From assembly GCA_026391855.1 (NCBI GenBank), contig JAPLDE010000086.1:1-35062 (forward strand): 35,062 nt of DNA. The letters run 5' to 3'. The first letter of the stretch is position 1; every line of letters begins with the position of its first letter. The notes beneath the pieces were generated by a model that saw only the letters and a program-made list of their open reading frames with translations, ran no database searches and was not told the DNA's origin. Shown here piece after piece: positions 9,701 through 18,328 of the stretch. The position numbers and the translations under genes are program-made. The stretch is from Bacteroidota bacterium (GTDB lineage: Bacteria > Bacteroidota > Bacteroidia > Bacteroidales > CAIXZF01).

Positions 9701-12354
9701 ACTTTAGCACAGCAGTTATAAAAACCATTAAGGTCGATTTGGGTTATGGAAATCGGATAAGGCTGGCCTTTGGCAAGCTGGATGGCAGGAAGGCCGGTAA
9801 AATCCGAATACATATTGGTGGAAGTCGGATTGTTTGTAAGGGGGAAGGCAATCCCGTTGTTCAGATTGCTGACCGTGACGTTGCCGCAATCATCGTCTCC
9901 GGGGCTGGTAGCTGTTGATTCACAGTAAACAAACAATTTATTGATAACAAGGGAGTAAGCTGTGTCATTGATCTGATTCAGGTCTCCCGGAATTGTTACC
10001 CAGGATTTGAAATCATAGTTGCCATGTACTACCAGGTTTGCTGTGGCAGCAAAGGTAAAGGTCATTGTATCCCCGGTATTCAGAGTATTGGTAACCTGTT
10101 CGGTAATAACGGGGCCGTTGTTTATCCGGTAACAGATATCGAAATTTGAGATGGGCTGGGTGCCATAGTTCCTGATCCGGGTACGTACTGTTTCAGTGGC
10201 GGAAAGGTTAAAGCCTGTTACCGGAGAAGTTATGACAACGGCTGAACCATCATAGGGTGGGGGTGAACCGACAAAAACGGTATCCTGGGCCCTGTAGCCG
10301 GGACAACCGTTAATTGGTAAACCGACAGGGTAATAGATGGTTGTACCATATAAAATAGGGGTGGTATAAGTGGGACCGGACCCGAGAATATTTCCTCCGG
10401 TCGGCTGGTCATACCAATCGACGGGATAAGGACTATTTGCGGTGAGAGTGGCAAATGTTCCGTACATGATGTAGGCGTTTGCTACTCCCGGGGCATTGGC
10501 CAGGAATTTTGAAACGACAGCGTTAAAGGTCGTGTCGTCACCATGGTTAGGGTCATTTCCAAGAGTGACCCAGGCTTTCATGACAAAGGTGGAGTCGGCC
10601 TGGCCTACCGACATATCCACCGTATTGGTAAAGGTGTAGGAAACGGTATCATTAAAAGGAATGGAGATATTTGCAGGCTCAGTGATAATGGCAGAACCCG
10701 GACTTTTCTGAAAACCCACCATAAGGTTACCGTTAATGGGAGTGAGCCCGGTATTGATGATGTCGATAGTGATGGGTTCATTGCCTAATCCGCAGCCGGA
10801 GATCGGACTGATGATCGAATTGATGGCTGCTTCATAGGGAGCAGGAAGGGTGATGGTAATGTCATCCACCGACACACCATCCCAGGGAGTTGTCCAGGTG
10901 TCGGAGATAAAGACAAAACGGAACCTGACCTCCCCAATAACATTATTGAGCAGGCTTAGTTTATATTTGCATTTTACCCAGCCTCCGGAAGAACCATTCC
11001 ATACATCGGAGCCTGAACTCCAATCCCACAGGGTATACCAGTTTTCAGCCAGCGGGTCACCAATAGCGCCAAGGGTCTGCCAGGTTGTTCCGTCGGTGGT
11101 GTATTCCAGCTTGACACCACCTGAATATTGAGGGATATTGTAATTGATCCAGAAAGAAAGACGGGCATCAACGGCATCGGTAAAATTGAACACCGGTGAG
11201 GTCAGTGCACAATTAGCTGCCTGTTGATAGCTGGTGGAAAGGTTAACATCCCAGGCATTGGGAGGAGAATGCGCAGAATTGGTCTGCCCGTAACTGGGTG
11301 TACCCAGTTGCCAGGTGGAAGCATTGTTTACCGACAGGTAGCTGGGCGTCCAAAGAGCTGTATTTATATCAAAGTTATCGTTGTAAGGGAAAGTTAACCC
11401 CGCGTAAGCAGTGAAATTATTACAGGTAAGCACCGGGTTCCTGGCCGGGTTATGGGCGGCAGAATTATCTATCGCGTATACGTACCAGCAAACCTGGGTG
11501 GAGTCGGCAACAACCGGAATGACACCTTTCATGGTATCCCCGCCCAGATGAACCATGCCAACGGTATCATTAGGCCCGTTATTCAGGGAATAAACAACAT
11601 AGGCGGTATCTATTCCGCTTTGGTCTGTGATCTTGGCTTTAATGTTGAAAGGCCCTATGCTCCAGAGAATTCCGGTAAGTATAGGGTTTAACAGGGTGAT
11701 CACCGGAGGGATCAGCTCAGAAGGAGCCATGGTGATCTTCACATTGTCTAAATACCAGCCTTTGTTGCTGTTGGGTCCTATCTGGCCACCATCGGCCAGT
11801 TTGAAACGGAACCTTGCATTGGCGGAATTACCCAACAGGGTTGAAAGGTCAAAAGATTCAACACGCCACCAGGTGTTGGCCGGCAGCATTCCGGGGTTGG
11901 AAGGCTGCCAGAGATTGCCATAGGAGTTTGCCGCAAAACGGTTCCCGTTTCCAAGGTACTGGCCTGTACCCATATACAGGGAACCGGCCACCTGTGTCCA
12001 GGTGATCCCGTCAACAGATGTTTCAATGGTGGCAATATCAAGGAAGTCAACCTTACAGATCTGAGAAAAGGAAAGGATGACGTAAGTGTTTCCTGTAGTA
12101 TTAAACGTGTTGGTGGTCAGGTAAGTGGTAGAGCTCGCCTTAACCTGGCAGGAATCAGACTTCAGACTGGTTGGAAGGTGATGCAGCCTGGAATTAACAC
12201 CCCAGTCCTTTACATTGGGTACTGCAACCATGGTTGAAGTTACACTGTCATCCAGACTCGTTAGTTCAAAATCCTCATGAAAGATTACAACCTGGCCCTG
12301 AACAAAAAAACTTCCTGCAACCAGCGCTAATAAAAGGAGTAGAACCTTTTTCAT
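6787..12354 (-). CDS. Giant T9SS-secreted modular surface protein with type A sorting domain
   Basis: An 1855-aa protein built from repeated beta-sandwich modules. In order: signal peptide (1-20); jelly-roll 1 (22-212); Ig-like (215-315); jelly-roll 2 (323-505); CARDB-like (508-615); Ig-like of the CHU_C-associated kind (618-697); CARDB-like (700-807); GEVED domain (808-965, with CC at 881-882 and ending GETEDYT); CARDB-like (970-1068); jelly-roll 3 (1079-1258); CARDB-like (1259-1362); jelly-roll 4 (1370-1545); two CARDB-like repeats (1546-1760); T9SS type A sorting domain (1772-1855). The jelly-rolls share the pattern LEY..DG..W..LG...DP, then F.F....G...DD. No protease or glycosidase active site is recognised, so an adhesin or matrix role is inferred. 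It is the likely cargo of the PorU/PorV system encoded 9 kb away. Confidence 0.85.
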   Translation of the reverse strand: MKKVLLLLLALVAGSFFVQGQVVIFHEDFELTSLDDSVTSTMVAVPNVKDWGVNSRLHHLPTSLKSDSCQVKASSTTYLTTNTFNTTGNTYVILSFSQICKVDFLDIATIETSVDGITWTQVAGSLYMGTGQYLGNGNRFAANSYGNLWQPSNPGMLPANTWWRVESFDLSTLLGNSANARFRFKLADGGQIGPNSNKGWYLDNVKITMAPSELIPPVITLLNPILTGILWSIGPFNIKAKITDQSGIDTAYVVYSLNNGPNDTVGMVHLGGDTMKGVIPVVADSTQVCWYVYAIDNSAAHNPARNPVLTCNNFTAYAGLTFPYNDNFDINTALWTPSYLSVNNASTWQLGTPSYGQTNSAHSPPNAWDVNLSTSYQQAANCALTSPVFNFTDAVDARLSFWINYNIPQYSGGVKLEYTTDGTTWQTLGAIGDPLAENWYTLWDWSSGSDVWNGSSGGWVKCKYKLSLLNNVIGEVRFRFVFISDTWTTPWDGVSVDDITITLPAPYEAAINSIISPISGCGLGNEPITIDIINTGLTPINGNLMVGFQKSPGSAIITEPANISIPFNDTVSYTFTNTVDMSVGQADSTFVMKAWVTLGNDPNHGDDTTFNAVVSKFLANAPGVANAYIMYGTFATLTANSPYPVDWYDQPTGGNILGSGPTYTTPILYGTTIYYPVGLPINGCPGYRAQDTVFVGSPPPYDGSAVVITSPVTGFNLSATETVRTRIRNYGTQPISNFDICYRINNGPVITEQVTNTLNTGDTMTFTFAATANLVVHGNYDFKSWVTIPGDLNQINDTAYSLVINKLFVYCESTATSPGDDDCGNVTVSNLNNGIAFPLTNNPTSTNMYSDFTGLPAIQLAKGQPYPISITQIDLNGFYNCCAKVFVDWNYNGEFDEATETAFTGGPTTFGGNNIMSGTIMVPQNAHIGYTRFRVVLQETGFTSDVHACGTYTWGETEDYTAVVAPQIPHDASIMSIVAPALTYPQGYTSPVTVVMANIGTDPITSVDISYILDSDPPVTQTWTGNLTSGNSINVSWPAITLPTGQHTICAYTALPGDSNTFNDMLCRNITGVPVDTLPYYDNFDGAVVKFTTTVASGTNWIHGSPNTLVWPDPPHSAPNVWATNLNLGGYIESANCYLSTQIFDFTNAINAKISFWYNTSTDAWNDGTRLEYSLDGGTVWTTLGTLNDPLGINWYNYTLWSSGPVWNGTSAGWKKATYLLSNFNLTATMRFRFVFTSDTWTNGMGMAIDDFAITIPYHQDAGIDSIMLPHGQAVANTLLKPYVRLTNFGMDTLHSVDIQYVANGAAPVIETWTGTLNPGDTTGYHFTNGYLAPQGNYQLMAYTNLPQDGDHVNDTTKKVLFGIPTFIPPYTDPYDSTLTYWYTTGTQWEHGLPSSSLINYSYSPPFAWKTNLDGHYVRTGVPEYLYSPMFDFTLTGYDSLTFYQWMDVNPDEGGRIEYLSSTGWKIIGWMGDPNGVNWYTNNIFGWSANSGVPGWHKSAYDLTTITDFATPTQFRFNFQCIYPNSLYDGWAIDNFRLTSPKIPKDAGVIAINQPSGQSVYGTDLIVDVTIRNFGLDTLYSIPVKYSIDGTTVNFGNWAGTLPPDANTTFTFTPLPSPLFTYKLCAFTDLGQDTHLANDTTCTYITVIPPAYDLQVTKILRPITQTIHGDSAMVRIVVKNVGQNPVSNIPLGYIIADSMIIVTETYNGATPVNPGDSLIYTFNQKYSYEFLGYYYLCAFSGYADDGYRPNDTLCKMIEEYFTAIPENENDPLFLSQNIPNPCDQTTQLKVRLPKAGVVSIEIVNMLGQRVLGYEDKMEPGEHFIDLNTTNLRPGIYYYYMNFDQKRLVRKMIISH

Positions 12355-12533
12355 GTATAATCGGATTAAATTAATAACTGTTTTTACTATTTTGGTTTCA
12401 TTTCCTTAAAGAGGAAAATAACAAGAAAAAGAGGATAAAGTTACAGCTTTTCCCCGAGATAATAATAAACCTCTGTTAACTGAATGGATAGACAACAGAA
12501 AGTTGCTATCGGTTGCCTTATATTGTGATAAAA
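12355..12533. other. Intergenic region between folC and the giant surface-protein gene
   Basis: An AT-rich 179-nt gap that should hold the promoter of the 1855-aa gene. No perfect TAnnTTTG is present on the minus strand; the nearest is TAACTTTA at 12436-12443. A 6-bp inverted repeat (TTTCCT / AGGAAA, 12401-12417) could be an operator or weak terminator, but its role cannot be judged. No small gene is visible. Confidence 0.4.
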
Positions 12534-13832
12534 CTAAAGTACTTCGGCCACAACAAAAGTGCTTCCTCCGATAAAGACAAGGTCCTTGTCATCAGCCATT
12601 TGCAAAGCCTGCCGGAAAGCATCACCGACAGAGGGGTAAACCGTTCCCATCAGCCCTGCTTCTCTGGCCAGCAGTGATAATTCAACCGCATCCAGGCCCC
12701 TTGGAATATTCGCCCTGCAAAAGTAATACCGGGCATCTGCAGGCAGCAACGAAAGCATCCCGCGGATATCCTTATCGTTTACCATACCAAGGACAAAATG
12801 AAGTTTTTTATAATTAATGCCTTTTATTTGTTCGGTGATAAGCCGGATTCCTTCCAGGTTATGACCTGTGTCGCAAATCGTTAACGGCTTTTGCCTGAGA
12901 ACCTGCCACCTTCCGGAAAACCCGGTATTCAACACTACTTTCCTGATTCCTTCACTGACCTGGCTTGTCATTATGGGTAAACCTGCCTCGGCCAATACCC
13001 GTATGGATTCAAGTACGGTAGAGATGTTTTTTTGCTGGTAGTTGCCTTTCAAAGGGCATTCCAGGTCTTTCAGATAAAGACTGTCTTTAAAATAAACATC
13101 TGCCAGTACATTACCGGTGACAGGGGCTGATGGTCCGGTAGTGTTTAGATGGAACTGGCTGTCAGCAAAGGTAAGAGGTGCACCAACCTTCTTCGCTGCA
13201 GCTTTAAAAACCCCATCTGTTTCAGGATGGGATTCACCGATCACCACCGGAATGTTGGCTTTAATGATCCCTGCTTTTTCAAGCGCTATTTCTTTCAGTG
13301 TTTTCCCCAGGAACTGGGTGTGATCGGGGCTGATGTTGGTGATGATACTGATTAACGGATGAACTACATTGGTTGAATCCAGCCTTCCTCCCATACCAAC
13401 CTCGAATATCCCGTAATCAACCTGGTTTTCTTTGAAATACTGCAAAGCCATTCCAAAAACCATTTCAAAAAAGGAAAGATGTAGTTCTTCAACAATATCT
13501 TTCTTATCATTCACAAAATGAGTAACATACGATTTTGGAATCATTTTTCCGTTAATCCTGATCCTCTCGCGGAAGTCTTTCAGGTGAGGGGAGGTATAAA
13601 GCCCTGTTTTATAGCCACATACCTGGAATATTGAAGAGAGCATATGGGAAACCGACCCCTTGCCGTTTGTTCCTCCCACATGAATGGCCTTAATGCCGGA
13701 CTGTGGATTCCCAAGCTGCCGGCAGAAATCCATGGTTGCTTTCAGATCGGCTTTATAGGCTGCCGCACCGATCCTGTGGAACATCGGCAACTGATCATAC
13801 AGGTAGTTCAGTGATTCGGAATAGGTTCTCAA
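12534..13832 (-). CDS. folC: Dihydrofolate synthase / folylpolyglutamate synthase
   Basis: Mur-ligase-family enzyme that joins glutamate to dihydropteroate or tetrahydrofolate using ATP. At 432 aa it is family-sized. The P-loop GTNGKGS is at residues 54-60, followed by SPHL (about 82), the EVGMGGRLDSTN motif, the NISPDH motif and KAGI. The C-terminal domain holds the DTGHN motif. It starts 2 nt after the tonB stop, at the end of the exbB-exbD-tonB-folC operon. Downstream, 179 nt separate it from the giant surface protein gene. Confidence 0.95.
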   Translation of the reverse strand: MRTYSESLNYLYDQLPMFHRIGAAAYKADLKATMDFCRQLGNPQSGIKAIHVGGTNGKGSVSHMLSSIFQVCGYKTGLYTSPHLKDFRERIRINGKMIPKSYVTHFVNDKKDIVEELHLSFFEMVFGMALQYFKENQVDYGIFEVGMGGRLDSTNVVHPLISIITNISPDHTQFLGKTLKEIALEKAGIIKANIPVVIGESHPETDGVFKAAAKKVGAPLTFADSQFHLNTTGPSAPVTGNVLADVYFKDSLYLKDLECPLKGNYQQKNISTVLESIRVLAEAGLPIMTSQVSEGIRKVVLNTGFSGRWQVLRQKPLTICDTGHNLEGIRLITEQIKGINYKKLHFVLGMVNDKDIRGMLSLLPADARYYFCRANIPRGLDAVELSLLAREAGLMGTVYPSVGDAFRQALQMADDKDLVFIGGSTFVVAEVL

Positions 13833-13834
13833 TT

Positions 13835-14677
13835 CTATAGAACGAAATGATAGGTAATGGTACCCTTTTGTTCTTCCGGTGCGTTGGGGTTAGGGCTGAA
13901 TTTGGCTTTCATGGCGGCTTGCTGTGCCAACCGGTATAATACCTGGCTGGTTGCATTGGTCCCTTTGAAACCTGCCTCGGCCCGGGTTACCATTCCCTGT
14001 TTGTTTACCCATATTTTTACTACAACTGTCCCTGTTTCAGATGCCTGAATTTCAGGTTTGGGAAGAAATTTGGCTGTACGTCCGCTCAGGTCGAAAGAAG
14101 GGCCGACACCATCTCCCTTACCTGTCCCTATCCCGTTACCTGAACCCGTCCCGGCTCCGGATCCCGGTTCGCCGTAATGGTTCTTAGCGTAAAGTGAACC
14201 GTTGGGATTGCCCTGGTCACCTGGCTTTCCTGTCTCTCCTTCGCTTCCTCCCTTTGCATTAGTCCGTTTTTTGTACAGGGCATTTGGGTTCACCACGGGA
14301 TCATTGATCTTGATCACCTCTGCCGGCTTCTTAACATCATTTTTCTTTGACGTGGCGACAGCAGGCGCTTCTTCTGTTTCCTGGGTGAGAATATTCTCAC
14401 TGGATTGGGTTTTGCCGGTTTTTGTGGTGGCTTCTGATTCAATTTCACTGAGATTCTTTGTGTTCACAGGAATGTACTGTTCAGGCTGGACCTCTCCCGT
14501 TCCCTGGTCGGAAGTGCCGAAATTCACTTCCAGACCCGATCCTCCGCCTACAATGGGATAAGGAGGAATTGGGGTGTGCATCACAATAAAATAACAAAGC
14601 AGTATCACCAGCGCATGGAATACGAAGGACAAAACCATTGCCAACGGCCTGTTGGTATTTTCAGCATCCTGTATCAT
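13835..14677 (-). CDS. tonB: TonB-family energy transducer
   Basis: A 280-aa periplasm-spanning protein that transmits proton-motive energy from ExbB/ExbD to outer-membrane TonB-dependent transporters. One N-terminal membrane segment (about 12-35) carries the S-x3-H signature of TonB proteins (S17, H21). The middle is a low-complexity linker, rich in Glu/Thr and then Gly/Asn/Asp (about 140-200), not in Pro-Glu/Pro-Lys as in E. coli. The last ~85 residues form the TonB C-terminal domain (VVVKIWVNKQGMVTRAE, then AAMKAKFSPNP). It starts 1 nt after exbD. It could serve a dedicated transporter or a TolA-like role. Confidence 0.9.
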   Translation of the reverse strand: MIQDAENTNRPLAMVLSFVFHALVILLCYFIVMHTPIPPYPIVGGGSGLEVNFGTSDQGTGEVQPEQYIPVNTKNLSEIESEATTKTGKTQSSENILTQETEEAPAVATSKKNDVKKPAEVIKINDPVVNPNALYKKRTNAKGGSEGETGKPGDQGNPNGSLYAKNHYGEPGSGAGTGSGNGIGTGKGDGVGPSFDLSGRTAKFLPKPEIQASETGTVVVKIWVNKQGMVTRAEAGFKGTNATSQVLYRLAQQAAMKAKFSPNPNAPEEQKGTITYHFVL

Positions 14678-14678
14678 G

Positions 14679-15080
14679 CTATTTCTGAAGCGATTTAGTG
14701 GCCAGTACCATCTTTATTTTGATCCTGTTACCGATCTGAAGCACATCTACCAGGTCCTGCACGCTCAGGGCGTTGTCAAACCGCAGGACTACAGTGGGTT
14801 CCGAAAGATTAGCCGTGGCTTTCAAAAGTTCCTGTTCCAGCTGGTCAAGAGCGACCTCCACATTGTTGATATAGTATCTCTTTTCGGCACTTACCGACAG
14901 GGATACCTGCTGTTTGCTGATGGCCTGGGAGGTCGTGGCCTTTGGAAGCATGAGCTTGATGACCGAAGGGTTTACCAGGGTGGAAACGATCAGGAAGAAC
15001 AACAAAAGGAAAAACATGATGTCGTTCAGCGACCCTGTGTAAACCTCGGCATGAAAGGAAGATCGTTTTCTCAGGTTCAT
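14679..15080 (-). CDS. exbD: ExbD/TolR-family biopolymer transport protein
   Basis: A 133-aa single-pass inner-membrane protein of the TonB-driving motor. The membrane segment (about 18-37) begins SLNDIMFFLLLFFLIVST and carries the conserved proton-path aspartate (D20). The periplasmic domain ends with the usual VLRFD.....QDLVDVLQI.....I pattern. It sits 3 nt after exbB and 1 nt before tonB, so the three are almost certainly translated from one message. TolR is the main alternative; the adjacent TonB favours ExbD. Confidence 0.92.
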   Translation of the reverse strand: MNLRKRSSFHAEVYTGSLNDIMFFLLLFFLIVSTLVNPSVIKLMLPKATTSQAISKQQVSLSVSAEKRYYINNVEVALDQLEQELLKATANLSEPTVVLRFDNALSVQDLVDVLQIGNRIKIKMVLATKSLQK

Positions 15081-15083
15081 GGC

Positions 15084-15803
15084 TTAGGCCTCCTTTTGTA
15101 ATATGTCAAGAAATTCTCTGGCACTGTCTTCAAGCATAAAGACCACTTTATCCAGTAAAATATTCAGGTAATGGAAACCAGTATAGGCTAATACGCCTAT
15201 GATCAGTCCGGTAGCACTGGTGATCATCTTCTCATATAGTCCACCGGCAATGATCCCGATGCTGAAGTTATCGGTCAGGGAAATATTATGAAAGATTCTG
15301 ATCACCCCCATGATCGTCCCGATAAATCCCAACATCGGTGCAATCCCGGCAACTATTCCGAGTATCTTAAGGTTCTTTTCAAGCTTGGATATTTCGTATC
15401 TGCCCACACTCTCCAGCGACCTTTCAATTTCATCAATGGGTTTTCCCACCCTGCCAAGTCCTTTTTCCACCATCCTGGAAATAGGGGAATTGGTTGATTT
15501 GCATAATGCTTTGGCTGCATCCAGTTTATAATCGAAGATGAAATCCTTGATGTTGTTCATAAAATTCGTGCTGATCCGGGTCGCTTTATTGATAGCGATC
15601 AGGCGTTCAAAAAAGAAATACACGGCCAGAAGAGATAAGATCCCCAGCGGGATCATGATAACCCCTCCTTTCACCGCCAGGTCAAGGAGATTTAAGGAAT
15701 CGATCTTGGGTTGCACCGGTGCTGTTATTACCTGGCTGGCAATTTTGTGCAGGGTATCGGCAGCCGGTTGGGTTGATGTTGTAATCTGCAAAAGAAGGCC
15801 CAT
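15084..15803 (-). CDS. exbB: ExbB/TolQ/MotA-family proton channel protein
   Basis: A 239-aa inner-membrane protein of the Ton motor. It has an N-terminal membrane segment (about 45-67), a long cytoplasmic section, and a paired helical hairpin near 145-220 with the family pattern LGIVAGIAPMLGFIGTIMGV followed by GGLYEKMITSATGLIIGV. The first ~38 residues before the first membrane helix are an extension common in Bacteroidetes members. It is the first gene of the exbB-exbD-tonB-folC operon. The 162-nt gap upstream holds no perfect -7 element, so readthrough from murF-anmK may contribute to expression. Confidence 0.93.
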   Translation of the reverse strand: MGLLLQITTSTQPAADTLHKIASQVITAPVQPKIDSLNLLDLAVKGGVIMIPLGILSLLAVYFFFERLIAINKATRISTNFMNNIKDFIFDYKLDAAKALCKSTNSPISRMVEKGLGRVGKPIDEIERSLESVGRYEISKLEKNLKILGIVAGIAPMLGFIGTIMGVIRIFHNISLTDNFSIGIIAGGLYEKMITSATGLIIGVLAYTGFHYLNILLDKVVFMLEDSAREFLDILQKEA

Positions 15804-15965
15804 GAGTATGGAATGTTATTTAGGTTCAAAGAATGTAAAAATAGCACAATAAGTAACCCTCTTCCGGAAGTATCTCCCTCTTTTTTAAACACTACAATGT
15901 TAATTGAAGGGATAACTCCTGAACCATACAGCTTATTGTATACAGTTGTAGAGGCTGACGGACTG

Positions 15966-17024
15966 TCAGCAGGATAAATAAAGGGCGCCGGCTGTATGAT
16001 CTTTTGCCGAACCGGTGACCGAACAAAGTACATTAACCTGTCCGGTAAGCCGTAGAACCCCCAGGAAGGCAAAGATCAGCGCTTCCTTGAAATCGACCAG
16101 GATTGCATCGGGAACAATAAGTTGCTGATTACAAAGATGTTCTATCCTGCGCACAAGAAAAGTGTTATGGGCTCCTCCTCCGGTGATCAGCAGTTTTCCT
16201 TGTTTCCCCGGTAGAATGGCAAGTGAAACCTGGGTGGCAATATGTTCACAGAGGGTCCTCAGCACATCCGCCGGCCTGTTCCGGTATATGTCGGCCAGCG
16301 GAAGAAAATGTTGATGAAACCATTCTCTGCCCAGCGATTTTGGAGGGAGAAGGCGGTAAAATTCCAGGTCGTTAAACGCATCCGACAACTCGTCAATGAT
16401 CGCTCCCGATCGGGCGATCTCACCGTTTTCATCATACGGAAATCCGGAAAAGGCGGAAAATGCATTCAGTGCCATATTACACGGACTGATATCATGGGCG
16501 ATTCTCCTCCCTTCACTTTCATATGAAATATTGGCAAAACCTCCCAGGTTAAGGCAATAGTCGTACCCTGGGAAAAGCAGTCTATCCCCTGCCGGGACAA
16601 GCGGGGCGCCCTGTCCTCCCATGGCCACATCGGCCGACCTGAAATCGCAGGCAACAGCTATGCCGCATTCAGCGGCAATAGCCGATCCCTCTCCAAGCTG
16701 AAAGGTTAATCCTGATTGGGGCTGATGAAAGATGGTATGTCCGTGTGAGGCTACCAACTCAGCCCCAAAACCGGTTTCTGCCATAAAGTCCTTCACCAGC
16801 CGGCCCAGGTAGTGGCCGTATTCTTTGTGAAGCTGCGCCAGTTGAAGGGCAGAACCATCATGAACCGATGAAAGGGCAACTCTCCATTTTTCCGGATAAG
16901 GTACGGTCCGGGCATGACAGATATGGAAATGCCATTGATGATCCTGTGTAAATTCACAAGCGGCCAGGTCTGTCCCATCAAGTGAAGTCCCCGACATCAG
17001 GCCGATTACCTTGAACTTGTTCAT
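15966..17024 (-). CDS. anmK: Anhydro-N-acetylmuramic acid kinase
   Basis: Phosphorylates and opens 1,6-anhydro-MurNAc released during cell-wall turnover, giving MurNAc-6-phosphate for recycling. At 352 aa it is family-sized. It starts VIGLMSGTSLDGTD (ATP-binding motif at residues 8-19) and continues with SHGHTI, DFRSADVAMGGQGAPLVP (containing the catalytic Asp region), LNLGGFANIS and the C-terminal ITGGGAHN phosphate-binding loop. It begins 9 nt after the murF stop, so the two form an operon linking cell-wall recycling and synthesis. The TGA stop lies inside a 6-bp hairpin (15954-15970). Confidence 0.95.
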   Translation of the reverse strand: MNKFKVIGLMSGTSLDGTDLAACEFTQDHQWHFHICHARTVPYPEKWRVALSSVHDGSALQLAQLHKEYGHYLGRLVKDFMAETGFGAELVASHGHTIFHQPQSGLTFQLGEGSAIAAECGIAVACDFRSADVAMGGQGAPLVPAGDRLLFPGYDYCLNLGGFANISYESEGRRIAHDISPCNMALNAFSAFSGFPYDENGEIARSGAIIDELSDAFNDLEFYRLLPPKSLGREWFHQHFLPLADIYRNRPADVLRTLCEHIATQVSLAILPGKQGKLLITGGGAHNTFLVRRIEHLCNQQLIVPDAILVDFKEALIFAFLGVLRLTGQVNVLCSVTGSAKDHTAGALYLSC

Positions 17025-17033
17025 CTTCTTTCG

Positions 17034-18323
17034 TTATAGAGCATCAATGATCTTTTCCAATCGTATACCTCTCGATCCTTTTACCAGGATAGTTCTGGAG
17101 TTCAGGGGGAACTGGTAAAGATATTCCCTGAGTGAAGCGGTGTCTTTAAAGGTGGTATAGTTTTGCCGGTTGTTCACTACAGAAAAAACCGGTCCTACCA
17201 GGTACACGTCAAGCCGGGGATAAGCGGACAATAAGTTGATGACTTCCCGGTGTTCCGTTTCGGCATGAACTCCCAGCTCCAGCATATCTCCCAGTATCAC
17301 TGCCTTCGGCTGGCCAGGCATCAGCAGAAAACTTTCAAGGGCCATTCTCATGCTGCTGGGGTTGGCGTTATAAGCATCCAGGATGACCAGGTTCCTGGTT
17401 GTCCGGTAAACCTGGGAGCGGTTATTGGCAGGCTCATAATTTTCAAGGGCAGTTACAATCCTCTCAGGTTCAATATGATAAGATAGTCCTACGGCAATGG
17501 CTGCCATAACGTTATCAAAGTTATACCTTCCCACCAAATGGGTTTTAACCGGAAAGCTTTTCTCATTGTATATGAATGAAAGAGAAAGAAAGGGCAGGTC
17601 GTTGTTAAGTTCGCCCCTGAAACGGGCCGGGTATTTTATACCATATAATATAAGGTTACCCTGACCGGCCATATCTGTCAAAACCGGGTTATCGCTGTTA
17701 ATATAAAGGGTTCCGCCTCTTTTCCGTATAAAATCGTACAATGCTTTTTTTGTTTCAATGATGACTTCCACCGAACCGAATCCTTCCAGGTGTGCCTTCC
17801 CGATATTGGTGATCAGCCCGGCTGTGGGTTGAGCGATGTCGCATAATTGTTTAATCTCTCCGGGATGGTTGGCTCCCATTTCAATAACGGCCATTTCTGT
17901 TTCTGAAGTCATTCTGAGCAGGGTGAGAGGTACACCAATGTGGTTGTTGAGGTTTCCTGCTGTGCTGACTGTATTAAAGGTAGTTTGGAGAACCGTGCTG
18001 ATGAGTTCCTTGGTGGTGGTTTTACCATTGGTTCCGGTAATCCCCAGGACAGGAAATGAAAACTGCATACGGTGAAAAGATGCCAGTTGTTGTAAAGATT
18101 CCAGGGTGTCCTTCACAAGGAGACATCTTTCATTGGTGAGAAGTGCCGGGTTATCGATGATGGCCAGGGATGCTCCTTTTTGAAGTGCTTCTTCCGCGAA
18201 GAGATTGCCGTCGAAGTTTTCCCCGTGCAAAGCAAAAAACATACACTCCGATGTAATAATCCGGGAATCAGTCGAAACAACGGGGTGCTGAAGAAAAAGC
18301 TTGTATAGTTCCTGGGTATCCAT
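17034..18323 (-). CDS. murF: UDP-MurNAc-tripeptide D-alanyl-D-alanine ligase
   Basis: Adds D-Ala-D-Ala to the UDP-MurNAc tripeptide in cytoplasmic peptidoglycan synthesis. The ATP loop GITGTNGKTTTK lies near residues 95-105, followed by GNLNNHIGVP, EMGANHPGEI and NIGKAHLEGFGS, all characteristic of MurF. The reading frame extends to an ATG at 18341, but that codon lies in the second arm of a terminator stem and the extra six residues (MGFFSE) would be encoded by the stem and T-tract. I therefore choose ATG 18321-18323 (MDTQELYKLF, 429 aa). anmK follows after 9 nt. No separate promoter is visible, suggesting dependence on terminator readthrough. Confidence 0.93.
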   Translation of the reverse strand: MDTQELYKLFLQHPVVSTDSRIITSECMFFALHGENFDGNLFAEEALQKGASLAIIDNPALLTNERCLLVKDTLESLQQLASFHRMQFSFPVLGITGTNGKTTTKELISTVLQTTFNTVSTAGNLNNHIGVPLTLLRMTSETEMAVIEMGANHPGEIKQLCDIAQPTAGLITNIGKAHLEGFGSVEVIIETKKALYDFIRKRGGTLYINSDNPVLTDMAGQGNLILYGIKYPARFRGELNNDLPFLSLSFIYNEKSFPVKTHLVGRYNFDNVMAAIAVGLSYHIEPERIVTALENYEPANNRSQVYRTTRNLVILDAYNANPSSMRMALESFLLMPGQPKAVILGDMLELGVHAETEHREVINLLSAYPRLDVYLVGPVFSVVNNRQNYTTFKDTASLREYLYQFPLNSRTILVKGSRGIRLEKIIDAL

Positions 18324-18328
18324 TTCAG

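Noticed and set aside
12401..12417. Inverted repeat TTTCCT/AGGAAA as folC terminator
   Set aside because: It is AT-rich, more than 100 nt past the folC stop, and has no T-tract after it on the minus strand.
12436..12443. TAACTTTA as promoter of the giant surface protein
   Set aside because: The final G of TAnnTTTG is missing and no -33 box is evident; single 7-of-8 matches are common in AT-rich DNA.
14652..15101. 149-codon open frame on the plus strand
   Set aside because: It lies opposite exbD and tonB, which have clear family motifs; it has no recognisable protein features.
15954..15970. 6-bp perfect hairpin at the anmK stop as terminator
   Set aside because: The stem (GCTGAC/GTCAGC) is good, but no T-tract follows on the minus strand.
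15728..16072. 114-codon minus-strand frame between exbB and anmK
   Set aside because: It overlaps the ends of both genes in another frame and has no start signal or domain.
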